Assembly: GCF_008831285.2 (NCBI RefSeq)
Contig: NC_045146.1
Location: 8,258,972 to 8,322,971 of the forward strand
Reading direction: 5' to 3'
Source of the DNA: Nymphaea colorata
Taxonomy: Eukaryota > Streptophyta > Magnoliopsida > Nymphaeales > Nymphaeaceae
Length of the DNA stretch: 64,000 nucleotides
Part shown: positions 14,040 to 24,478 of the stretch, one piece after another
Position numbering within the stretch: position 1 is the first letter of the stretch
How the letters are laid out: the number at the start of each line of letters is the position of its first letter
Made by a program: the position numbers and the translations under genes
Notes under the pieces: model-generated
Seen by the model: the letters and a program-made list of their open reading frames with translations, nothing else
Databases searched by the model: none
Told to the model about the DNA's origin: nothing

Positions 14040-14690
14040 AAAAATAATCATAATATCTCGATACTTGGACTAGGAACCATAGGTGACTTGTATTCGGATC
14101 TGAAAATGGATCTAGCTCTTGGATTTGGAGCTGGATCTGGAGCAAAAGCTTAGAATGGATCAAAAATAATATATTTGGATTTGGATCTTGAATTTTTATC
14201 TAAAACTCATCATTGGTTATGAATCTCAAATTTAGATCTAGATTAATGTAAAAACATGGAATTGGATCTAGATCAAAACTTTGGAACCGAACAAGGATAT
14301 AAATATAGACATTGAATCTGGGGTTTGGATCGGGTCTGAATTGATATGAAGGCACAAATTGGGATCAAATGAGTCAAGAATTGATATTTGGATCAAGGTC
14401 TAGGTCTAAAGTTTTGTTGTGGATCCAGTTTTAGAATTTAAATTTGGATATGGATCCATTTTGTATGTGATTTAGATCTAAGAATCTGTTTTGGATTTAG
14501 GACTAGTATCTGGATCTAGGGCTCTGTTTTTTATCTAATGCTGGGCTTTGGATCTGGATTTGAATCTAGGGATTTGTTTTAGGCTTCTATATGAGTTTTT
14601 GAATGGATCTCAGTTTCAATTGTAAAATAAGTCTAAATTGAGATTGGACTTTGTTTCAAAAAGTCTAAAATTTAGATCCAAATAAGTCCC
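14040..14690. repeat. degenerate GGATCT/GGATTTGGA repeat
   Basis: The words 'ggatct', 'ggatttgg' and 'ggatctgg' recur dozens of times over 650 bases with irregular spacing. The complementary theme 'gatccaaaatc' appears at 52600-53050. The pattern is cryptic simple sequence rather than an ordered satellite. It has no coding potential. Confidence 0.55.
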
Positions 14691-14699
14691 AAATATCAT

Positions 14700-16006
14700 T
14701 GATAATCAAATAAAAGACGAAATTGTCCATAATTAACAAAAATTGAATTGTTTGAAGCTGAAAATCCTTAAAGGTTGTCATAAAATTATCACGAAATGTT
14801 CGAAAAATGCTACATACAGAATTTTGAAAAATTTGGGTTGATTACAACAAGATGAGACTAAGATGCTAAGGTGTCATCTCCTTGATGTATTATCCACCTT
14901 GATGAACTGAGCTCACCAACCATGATGGTGATATCGCTTGCATCACTATGGGAAGTCTTCCTCCTTGCAATTATGGGGGACCAACCTTTAGTAAATTCCC
15001 TCAGCATGGGTTCTTGCATGCACTGAAAAAGTATGCAATCAGATTATTCTTGTTTTATAACTGTTTCAAAACTTAATAATTTGATCACCTTTCCTCAGTG
15101 TGGAGACCTTAAAAACATCTTTCAGAAACTCCAATTCAATCAAACTTTTGGGGTTAATGCTGCTAATTGCTTCTATGATTTATGACAGGCCAACCATACT
15201 TCCTAATAAAGTCAATATATATAAAAGTTCTGATGGTTGTAAAAATATGTTGATTTGATAACAAGCCTAGCTACTTCAAATAAATCAATCAATAAGTTAA
15301 ACCCATCATATTATATCATAGTTTGTTGGCATTTATTTTTCTATGAATCCAATCTAATGATCTACATTCCCACATACACATGATGCTAGCGATCCATTGG
15401 CATGGGCCAAAACATCATTTATGAGACAAAAAAAAAGGCAGGTGAAAACATGCAGCCTTGATTAGTTAAGAAACTCATTAATATTTCCCATAAGTATCAA
15501 TTCAAGTCTTTCAATCTGGACATGGTTCCCCGTTGCAAGCAGTAAAGGTATCATCTCTAAATAAAAGATTAACTAAGCAATGTTTACCTCTTTTGATCCT
15601 ACGGTCTGAGATGATCTTTCTCCTTGCGAATGGTCTCCTTAGTAGAAGATATCCATCAGATTGATGAACAGGAAAGGGGAGAGGGGGCCAACCTGCCACC
15701 TTCAAAAAGGAAGAAGGTCCCCTATTATGCCATTCAAACTCAAAAGGAAGGTGGTTATAGTAACACACGTCATTCCCATGCAAACCCACTTTTGATTTCA
15801 CGCTTGAAACGGCACAACAGAGACTCTATTGAGGTTGATCTTGGCCTAATACAGACGTACATCAACATAATCCTTTGAAAAACTATGGTATTGCTCCTCC
15901 ATTAGACTATAAATAAAGAATTAGAGCATGTAGAGCCATCAGAACATATTGTAGTGGAAGAATATTCCTAGTTCACATGTTGCCATGTGTTGTAGCCCCC
16001 CAAACA
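14700..16006. other. intergenic, nothing recognised
   Basis: This is AT-rich DNA upstream of the first copia element. Overlapping short ORFs on both strands at 15511-15878 share the same bases and match no family I recognise. No repeat or RNA gene is evident. Confidence 0.4.
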
Positions 16007-16309
16007 TGCTGCCATTTACTCCCTATAACGGTTGAATAAGATCGCCCAAAATCAAGGAATCAGAGATTGCCCAAAATCAAGGTATCAAGATGTCTCAAAA
16101 TCAAGAGGATGAGTTGTTAGACGTTGCAGATTGAGAAATCGCAACAAATTAGGAATGATAATCTTGTACGAGCAAAAATCAGGGATATGATCGTTTCTTG
16201 ATTCTTATCCAATAGCCTCTATATATACCTTGTAAATGATTCATAGAAATACACAACGAAATACAGTTTCTTTGTTCCCTTCATCGTTCCTATTCCTCTC
16301 CCTTTATCA
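16007..16309 (+). repeat. 5' LTR of copia element 1
   Basis: The LTR begins TGCTGCCATTTACTCCC and ends ...CCTTTATCA directly before the primer-binding site. Its length is about 303 bases. A TATA-like 'ctatatatacc' lies at about 16218. Compared with the 3' copy there are roughly a dozen differences over ~285 comparable bases, about 4%, so the insertion is not recent. The internal motif 'cccaaaatcaagg' occurs in two or three tandem versions inside each LTR. Confidence 0.85.
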
Positions 16310-16321
16310 TGGTATCAGAGC
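16310..16321 (+). other. primer-binding site, initiator tRNA-Met
   Basis: TGGTATCAGAGC immediately follows the 5' LTR. This is the standard minus-strand priming site of plant copia elements, complementary to the 3' end of initiator methionine tRNA. Confidence 0.93.
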
Positions 16322-17105
16322 TAGGTTAGCAATCATGAGGAATAGAAGAGAATAGAGGGATCTACCGCCTACCTACTTGCTGTCGTTCTTCTTCATCCAT
16401 CGGACCTCCCTCCTTCTTTGTTGGTCGTGGATAATCCTGCTCACGAGAAGCAGACGCATCTTGATCCAATCTGATTTTGGGGAAATCCCAATTTCTGTTG
16501 GAGGAATACCAAATCGCCGCCACAGACCTTCCCCTGTGCTCGTGAACGAACGACGCACCTCTCCCAGGGTCGTGGACGATATCTGTCACCATCCCCTTAA
16601 GGCTTTGCTGCAACCTTTGGGGATTTCGGCTTCGTTGCAACGGTAGGCTTCTTCGAAGGGGCAGGAGGCTAAGCAGCCTTCTCTATGGCGAGCACTCATT
16701 GATCATTCCTACAACCATCTCACAGTAGGAAGGGTGAGAAAGGGGAACTTTGGAGCCCTTAGAAGCCGAAGCCTTCTTCGATTTGGCCTCCTTGAGAGCG
16801 AACCTTGCATTCCTCTGGTGGTGGGTGTGTGAACGGAACACCGACCCTGCACCCCTATTCTCGCCTGAGCAGACCTGAGTCTTCCTAAAGGACAAAATCC
16901 AGGCGCGATTTACAAGGAGAGCTCCTATCGTTGTGAGATTTGGGGAGTCCACTCCCTCGAATGCCCTCTCACTAAGACCAATTTTCAAGAGCAACCGATC
17001 AACGTCGAGTCCTGTTGATTTCTGCGAGTATACAGACCTGTGAAGGAGATTTTGTGAAGGGGATTTTCGTACAAGCGTCTGGTTAATTAATTTTGTGCCT
17101 AACTA

Positions 17106-17968
17106 TGGCAGACCTTCATGGAGCGTCAGGTGCACCATAAGATTTTATATCATCGTCCACTCAAGATGATAGTCCATTCTTTATTCATCATTCAGACAAC
17201 CCTGGTATGTGTCTTGTTTCTCAACAGCTCATTGGAGATAATTATGAAACGTGGAGAAGGGTCATGACCATGTCTCTGTTAGCCAAAAATAAGATGGGTT
17301 TTGTCGATGGCTCTATACCGAAACCCATGGGCCCTCACTCTCTCATCGTTTCTTGGGAGAGATCCAACAACATGGTACTTTCTTGGCTGCTGAATTCTCT
17401 CACAAGTCCTTGACTTCAAAAGTTGTTTATGCCAAAAATGCTGCGGATGTTTGGCACGAATTAAAGGCTAGATTTTCTCAGTCAAATCCAACAACAAATT
17501 ATTAACTACAAGCAGGGATAGTCTTCAATTAGTGCGTATTACACTCAAATCAAGGGCCGTTGGGATGAGTATGATTCGCTAGTCACTCTTCCCACCTGTG
17601 AATGTGCAGCCATGAGGAAAGCGCATGACATTCAAGAACATGGCAGACTAATTCAGTTCTTGATGGGGCTGAATGAAAGCTATGGAGTGATCCATAGCCA
17701 GATCTTGCTCATGAATCCCGTCCCCAATACGTCCAAAACTTACGCCTTGTTGGTTCAAGAGGAATGTCAACGTGAGCTTCACGTTCCCCTACAATCTGAC
17801 AACATTTCAGCGGCTGTTGTGAAGAAACAGAATTATGACAACAACCGATTTAAGGGTCGAACGAGACCTCAATGTGAACATTGTGGACGACTTGGGCATA
17901 TTAAGGCCCGCTGCTACCTCCTTCACGGCTTTCCCAAGAAGAGCACTTCTAGTGGCCAACGACAATAG
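17106..17968 (+). pseudogene. copia 1 gag (nucleocapsid) pseudogene
   Basis: The probable start is ATGGCAGACCTTCATGG at 17106. A stop occurs after about 11 codons. The frame then continues through QQLIGDNYETWRRVM and SWERSNNMVLSWLLNS, the amino-terminal features of copia Gag. Two compensating indels between about 17400 and 17530 leave and restore the frame. A CCHC zinc knuckle, CEHCGRLGHIKARC, lies at about 17872-17913. It would bind the genomic RNA. The frame ends at a TAG (17966-17968) that reads as an altered CAG, because the same frame continues into pol without a break. Confidence 0.85.
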
Positions 17969-20900
17969 CCTCAAGCGAACATTCATTCTACCAATAATGC
18001 ATTGTCAATTCCTCCATCCACAAAGTCTCAAGAGCAGTCAACCTCTCTCACACCAGAACTGTACCATCATTTTATGGAATTCATAAATTCCAAAACACTA
18101 AAAATCAACCTTGCAGGTATGTTAGAGTCACCTATTGTCTGTTTAACTTCCTCTCAAGTATAGATAATCGATACCGAAGCTACACACCATATTACTAATT
18201 GCTTGTCTAACCTTTCCCCTTCTTTAGCTCAATGTAATCCCGTTAAGCTCCCTAATGGTTCCACCACTCCAGTCACCCATGTTGGTCAATTTTATTTAAA
18301 TTCTTCTATTATGTTACATCATGTCTTATGTGTTCCCACTTTTTCTTTTAACCTTATATTTGTGTCCAAGTTGGTTGCTGAAAATAATTGTCAAGTTATC
18401 TTTGATACTCATTCTTGTACCATTCAGGACCGACGCTCGATGAAGACGATTGGGAAGGGTAGAATGCAGAATGGCTTGTATATCCTTGAGGATGAAGAAC
18501 CACGCGCCGCCGTTGCCTCACCAAACCAATCCGTTCTATGGCATGTTAGACTCGGTCACCCTTCATTTGCTCGCTTAAAATTCTTGTTTAGTTTTATTGA
18601 TTCCTCTCATGTTAATGAGCACTGCTCCATATGTTATCTTGCCAAACAAACTCGTTTACCTTATCCTAGTAGTTCAATATCTACCAATAGCATATTTCAA
18701 TTGATTCATTGTGATATTTGGGGAGGTTATAATACACCTTCACTATCTGGCGCTCATTATTTTCTCACTGTTGTGGATGATTTTTCACGCTGCACATGGA
18801 TTTTTCTCATGCGTTATAAATCTGAAGCATTTTTTTTATATTCAAAAATTTATCGATCTAGTGGAAAATCAATTTCAAACCTCCATTAAAAAAATCCGCA
18901 GTGATAATGGAGTTGAATTTTTTTCTGCAAAAATGAAAAAATCTTTTACATCATAAGGGCATCGAGCGTCAACATTCTTGTGTCACCACTCCTCAACAAA
19001 ATGGAGTGGCTGAACGCAAACACAAAGATCTCTTAAATATTGCCCGCGCCCTTTGTTTTCAAGCATGCTTGCCTATAAAATTTTGGGAGGAATATGTTTT
19101 AACTGTTGCTTATTTACTCAATCGTTTGCCTACTCATCCTTTACAAGAAAAAAACCCCTATAAAGTTCTTTATGGACAAACTCTCAAATATGATCACATT
19201 CGTGTTTTTGGTTGCCTGTGTTATGCATATAACATTGGCAAAACTCATAAATTTGACTCACGATTACGTAAATGTGTCTTTGTCGGATACCCTTTTGGTC
19301 AAAATGCCTATAGACTCTATGATCTTGACACTAATAAAATTTTCACTAGTCGAGATGTTAAGTTTATAGAAAATATATTTCTTTTTCAAAACCACCAAGA
19401 CCAAGATAGTGGCGTTGTTATACCTCTACCATCTTAAGAATCACTTGAATATGAATCTCAACCTCACCCAACCAACCCACCACAACATACTCCACCTCAA
19501 TCACCTACACCCTCACCACCGACACCACCATCGGATCCCCACCAACATCATATCGTTGACACTATTACCCCCCACCTTGATTCCTCTGACACTCAATTGC
19601 GGCTATCAACTAGACAGCATGTTCCACCTTCACACCTTAAGGAATATCAATGTCATTCCATTGCTCAGCCCACATCTTCTGAATCGATGTCGGCACATAT
19701 GCAACCTAAAGGAACATGGTACCCCATGTGTCACTACATTCATTTAGATAAGTTTTCTCCTACTTATCAAGCTTTACTTACATCTATTCTCAATCACCAT
19801 GAGCCATCAACCTTCCAAGATGCAATGCAACATCAAGAATGGAGAGACGCTATGGCTGCTGAAATTCAGGCACTAGAAGCCAACTCAACTTGGGATGTCA
19901 TTTCTCTCCCAACAGGAAAACACCTTATTGGCTGCCGATGGATGTATAAAATCAGGTATCATGCCAATGGTACTATTGAACGTTATAAGGCTCGACTCGT
20001 TGCTAAAGGGTATACTCAAACTGAAGGCATTGATTACATAGAGACATTTTCAATGGTTGCTAAAATCACCACCATTCGATGTCTTTTATCAGTTGCAGCC
20101 ATCAAAGGTTGGAATCTTTTTCAAATTGATGTCAACAATGCCTTCCTCCATGGTGATCTACATAAAGAGGTCTACATGACACTGCCTTCCGGGTTTACTC
20201 GACAGGGAGAGAATAAGGTGTGTCGGCTAAACAAATCCTTATATGGTCTCAAAAGTCATCTCGCAATTGGTTTTTTAAACTATCAGAGACCCTCAAACAA
20301 CTTGGCTTTTCTCAATCTATGGCTGATTGTTCCTTGTTCTCCAATATCAATAAACAAGGCAGTACTTTCATTATTGTGTATGTTGATGACATAATCATCG
20401 CAGGAGACAATCGTGATGCCATCGAGAAACTGAAAGTCATCCTCAATAACAAATTTCAATTGAAAGATTTGAGAGATTTAAAATATTTTTTGGGCATTGA
20501 AGTAGCTCGATCCAAGAAAGGGATTCTTTTATCCCAAAAGAAGTACTGGATATCTTACATGAAGCCGGATACAGTGGCGCCAAACCTAGTGAAACACCCA
20601 CAGAGCAACATTTAAAGTTGGATGATGAAAAAGGACACCTATTACAAGATCCACGTTTTTCAGGAAAATAATTGGTCGTTTGGTCTATCTAACCATTACA
20701 CGACCCGATATTATGCACAGTGCTCACATGTTGAGTCAGTTCATGTCACAGCCAAGAATAACACACTTAGAGGCAGCTTTCAGGATCCTTCGCTACATCA
20801 AATCTACAGCAAGTTATGGGGTCTTCTTATCATCCCATAGTGACACGATAATCAAAGCCTTTTGTGATTCAGATTGGGCATTTTGCCCAATGACAAGGAG

Positions 20901-21313
20901 ATCCACTTCAGGGTTTTGCATTTTCATTGGAGAAAGTCCAATATCATGATAAGAAACAAACAACTGTTTCAAGGTCTTCAGCAGAAGTCGAATATACAGC
21001 AATGGCATTGACTTCTTGTGAGATGACTTGGATAAGGTACATTCTTAATGATTTTGGAATTACTCACCATCAACTAATGGAATTGCATTGTGACAATCAA
21101 GCAGCAATACACATATCTGCAAATCCGGTGTTTCACGAAAGAACGAAACATATTGAAATCGACTGCCATGTCGTTCGAGAGAAGATCCAAAGAAAGGAAA
21201 TTTGTACTAAGAAAATTGACACTGAAAATCAAACTGTAGACATTTTTACTAAGGCATTGGGAAAAGAATCATTTGTAAAATTCAGATGCAAGTTGGGTCT
21301 CATCAATCCTTGA
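17969..21313 (+). pseudogene. copia 1 pol pseudogene (PR-IN-RT-RH)
   Basis: Protease is marked by IIDTEATHHI at about 18164; the catalytic DTG/DSG glycine is changed to Glu, and a TAG at 18161 (probably from TGG) precedes it. The GAG-pre-integrase zinc region (WHVRLGHPS, then CSICYLAKQ) and the integrase core (HCDIWGG, VVDDFSR, then IRSDNGVEFF and NGVAERKHK) follow, with frameshifts near 18830 and 18955. Reverse transcriptase shows GCRWMYKIRYHANG, YKARLVAKGYTQ, FQIDVNNAFLHGDL and the catalytic YVDDIII at about 20380. A one-base loss near 20252 splits the SLYGLK segment from its continuation. RNase H shows ITRPDIMHSAHMLSQF, CDSDWAFC, SRSSAEVEYTAMA and CDNQAAIHISANPVFHERTK, again split by frameshifts and a stop at about 20946. 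Confidence 0.9.
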
Positions 21314-21322
21314 GCACCAACT

Positions 21323-21332
21323 TGAGGGGGAG
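21323..21332 (+). other. polypurine tract of copia 1
   Basis: TGAGGGGGAG abuts the TG that opens the 3' LTR at 21333. This is the plus-strand primer for reverse transcription. Confidence 0.85.
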
Positions 21333-21620
21333 TGTTAAACGTTACTCCCTGTAACGGTTGCATAAGATCACCCAAAATCAAGGAATCAGAGATTGCCCAA
21401 AATCAAGGTATCAAGATCACCCAAAATCAAGAGGATGAGTTGTTAGAGGTTGCAAATTGAGAAATCGCAACGAATTAGGAATGATAATCTTGTACGAGCA
21501 GAAATCAGGGATATGATCGTTTCTTGATTCTTATCCAATAGCCTCTATATATACCTTGTAAATGATTCATAGAAATACACAACGAAATACAGTTTCTTTG
21601 TTCCCTTCATTGTTCCTATT
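21333..21620 (+). repeat. 3' LTR of copia element 1, 3'-truncated
   Basis: The copy starts TGTTAAACG and follows the 5' LTR to 'gttcctatt' at 21620, where homology stops. The final ~15 bases present in the 5' copy (ending TTTATCA) are missing and GC-rich sequence replaces them. Confidence 0.85.
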
Positions 21621-21716
21621 GGCGTATGATATACAGGGCCCCCTCCGCCCCCCCCCCCCCCCCCCTTCGCCTCTCCTTCCTCTCGGGCCCAGGTTTCGGG
21701 CCCGATGCCCACCCCT
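21621..21716 (-). mobile_element. hAT-like terminal fragment with an 18 bp C run
   Basis: Read on the minus strand, the block begins TAGGGGTGGGCATCGGGCC, which resembles the terminal inverted repeats of many plant hAT elements. It continues through GC-rich sequence to a run of 18 C on the plus strand (21648-21665). It abuts the truncated 3' LTR. A matching opposite terminus and an 8 bp target duplication are not evident, so this is probably a fragment or a tiny deletion derivative. Confidence 0.4.
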
Positions 21717-22043
21717 ACCAATAGCCCTTCTTTCTTAAGCTTCTTATGGATGCTATGGAGTCATTTGTGACCAAGGCCAAAATGCTGCAGCAGAACAATA
21801 TCATTTTCACTAATTAATTTTGTGACACATATGTGACTTAATGAATTAATCATCTTTCTAATTCTATGCAAACAACAAATTAATCATATTTCCATTTCTA
21901 TGAAAAAGGTCCATACCTTTACCTGAGTCATGTTGTAAGTCTAGGTGACATGAGCAAGTCCATCTCTGCTCTGTATGACTACTGAATAAGAGAACTCCAT
22001 ATATTTGCTTTATTTGCACATAGAAACTTCATTAGCTTACAAT

Positions 22044-22122
22044 TTTTTATATATAAATGCCTTCTAAAGTTTGAAATTTAATGAGTGTCCCTTAGCCAGA
22101 AATTTCTGGCTCTGCCACTCAT
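22044..22122 (-). repeat. dispersed repeat, copy 2 (minus)
   Basis: The reverse complement starts GGCAGAGCCAGAAATTTCTG and includes 'caaactttagaaggc'. It resembles 6016-6095 in order and spacing. The element class is unknown. Confidence 0.45.
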
Positions 22123-22601
22123 TGAGGATGATCTTATCGCCAATAGGTTTGAACAAGCTACTCATTTTCTGGTGATTTCATAGTGTACATATTGACCCTT
22201 CCTTCCTTTCTTAGATTTCAACAACAAAATTTGGTTGTACCGAGTTGTTGAACCCCAAGGACTATCAGAGATCTATTCAAGTGGTTAGCTTCAAGATATG
22301 ATAGTTTTTTGTTTCCCTGTATACAGCAGGCATGTGTTTGTTTCAACAAATTTATTACCAGCCTAAACTGTTCTAGTTCATGGATGTAGCTGTTAGCTTC
22401 AGGGTGACTGAAAATATTGACCACGAATTAGTGGTTGCATGTATGTGATTGCTGAGATAACAAATGGAGGTGACTATAGAGTTGAGTGCAGAGGGCACAT
22501 TGATGCCCTGATCCACTGCTTTTCAATGATCTACTCATAATCCTCATTTAAACAATTAGCACTTCTTCATTTCATATCACGATTCTTTAAAAGCTGTCTT
22601 A

Positions 22602-23060
22602 TTACTACAAAAAAATAGGTATTTACTGACGTGCGAAAAAAATTCGTGACAGTAAATTTCACTGATGTTTCTCTCTAAACGTCCAAGAGCATCAGTAATG
22701 ATTGGACCTCTACTGACGTTTTTTAGATCAGCATCATTGAAAGTTCCTTCTTCCTTGTCGTAAACATATAAAGAGGCCTATAGTGGTGAACTGACCGGCA
22801 TAGATATATGGCAATGAAAGATTTCAATGGCGCTACCAAATCGCCAATATAAACATCAATGAAGGTTCAAGTCTTTAGTAACATATCCAGCTAAACATTA
22901 CTAAAAGCTGCACCGTTTGATGTGTTATTTGAGAAAGCCTATAGCGGCAAAGTTTTCCACTCGTATAAATCTACAGCAGCAGGAAAAAGTAAAGCTTCTT
23001 TTATTGACATCATTTAGTGATGGTTTATATAAGGGGCACGATTTGTTATTGTAATCTAAG
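22602..23060. mobile_element. CACTA-like non-autonomous element, one end seen
   Basis: The start 'TACTACAAAAAAATAGG' followed by 'tatttactgacg' resembles plant CACTA termini. Variants of 'cgtgacagtaaa', 'tcactgatg', 'catcagtaatg' and 'tactgacg' recur in the next 150 bases like subterminal repeats. No coding region is present, and the opposite terminus was not found by eye, so the right boundary is approximate. Confidence 0.45.
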
Positions 23061-24478
23061 CGGTTATTAATATATTAATTCCACATATATATAGATGTGT
23101 ATGTGTGCATGCGTGGGCCCTTTAGTGTGTGTATGTCAGTATGTGTAGAAACTTTTTTTTTTTAAAAAAAAGGAAAAGAGGAGGAAGGATTGGGCGTTTC
23201 CATTGGCGTGGACACCAATCTCCTGTGAACAGTGCAGCCTCGTTCTCCTATGCACTTGCGCTTCTTGTTTTGTTATGCACTGTGCGGCCTCGTGTACATG
23301 TGATGTGGTCCATGCAGCTTTCAGCCCTCAGGAAAAGAAGCCTCGAGCATCGAGAGAGGGCGAGAGGCTTCGCTTGGTAGTGCCTGATTCACACAATTTT
23401 TGATAAACGTGGAGTCTGACAAGAAATAGTAACAAGCCACTCCAGCAAAAAGGAAAAAGAGACTAGAGAGATTCCAAGTAGCATGGAAAAAAGTGTCTCA
23501 TAAAAGAAAGCCATGATTCCCAAGTACAGTCCTCGCCTTACAGAGTCATTATGCCTTTCCGCAGTACAAAACCTCAAGCTTTTCTGCAGCCAACGCGGAT
23601 GTCCCTGAACAATCAACAGCTGCTCTAGGCACAAACACAAGGATCTCTTGGTCTCTTTCGAAGATCACAGTAGAAAAAAGGAGGATTCTCTTTTCCCACT
23701 GATCGGAATTGGTAATTTTCACTGTGAGATGATGCTTCATTTTCCATTAATTTATCAAAAACACAGTTACCAGCTAACGCTGTAAACGGATCAATTCAGG
23801 TCAGATATTGATCATCTGATTTTAGTCTGATCCTGTTCGGACAAACTTCGCTAGCTAAAGTTGAATTCAGGTACTGACTTACAGTGGGTAGCAACTTGCA
23901 TCTGTATGTAACGCCAAATCCGAATCCCTTCGATATTAGGCTGAATCCAAATTTGATCTCGAACCAGAACCATGGCCCCTTTAGGTAAAGCTAATCCGTT
24001 TACATCTCGATCATTATAACAAGACGGCACAACTGTCATGTTTTTATGTATTTTGTTCCACGACATGTTTCCTTCTGTGTTTGTGATTTATCGTCTGCCT
24101 CTAATTAAGTACAATTCAAAATTTAAGGCTCATAACAATGTTAGCAGGAAGATGGTGAGAAACGGGCAACAACAAAATCACAGTTTGAGCTTCCATCATT
24201 GATGTTGTCTGTTTTTAATGCGCACATCTTATCAGAGTAAGTTAGGAAGCCCTTTCGAGATCAAACTGCGGATGTGTTGTTTAGCAAAATGGAGTACAAA
24301 ACTTCATTTCATGATTTGGGTTAGTCCCAAAAGGTCGTCTGTATAAATCTTCAGAGATATAAAAGGACTGAATCTGAACCTTTTAATTTTCAGATTAAGT
24401 ATCTTGGACTAGAGAAGCAACTACATCGGCCGAGGAAGCCACTGACAGGACCTCTTTGAAGTCTGCCCACATATCATA
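23061..24478. other. intergenic 3' flank of the HSF gene
   Basis: No supported gene is present. Two short minus-strand ORFs at 23389-23740 have no features I recognise. An ATTAAA-type polyadenylation signal on the minus strand at about 24382-24387, roughly 95 bases past the HSF stop, could end that transcript. Confidence 0.4.

Larger units (their letters stand above)
16007..21620 (+). mobile_element. Ty1/copia retrotransposon 1, decayed
   Basis: A full-length but inactive copia element lies here. The order is 5' LTR, primer-binding site, leader of ~800 bases, gag, protease, integrase, reverse transcriptase, RNase H, polypurine tract and 3' LTR, so the integrase precedes the reverse transcriptase as copia requires. 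The 3' LTR lacks its last ~15 bases, so no target-site duplication can be matched. Gag and pol lie mostly in one frame but carry at least two TAG stops and several frameshifts. It cannot encode its own proteins. Confidence 0.93.

Noticed and set aside
16362-16994. ORFs on both strands in the leader of copia 1
   Set aside because: They lie between the primer site and gag, overlap each other in opposite directions, and resemble no retroelement or host protein.
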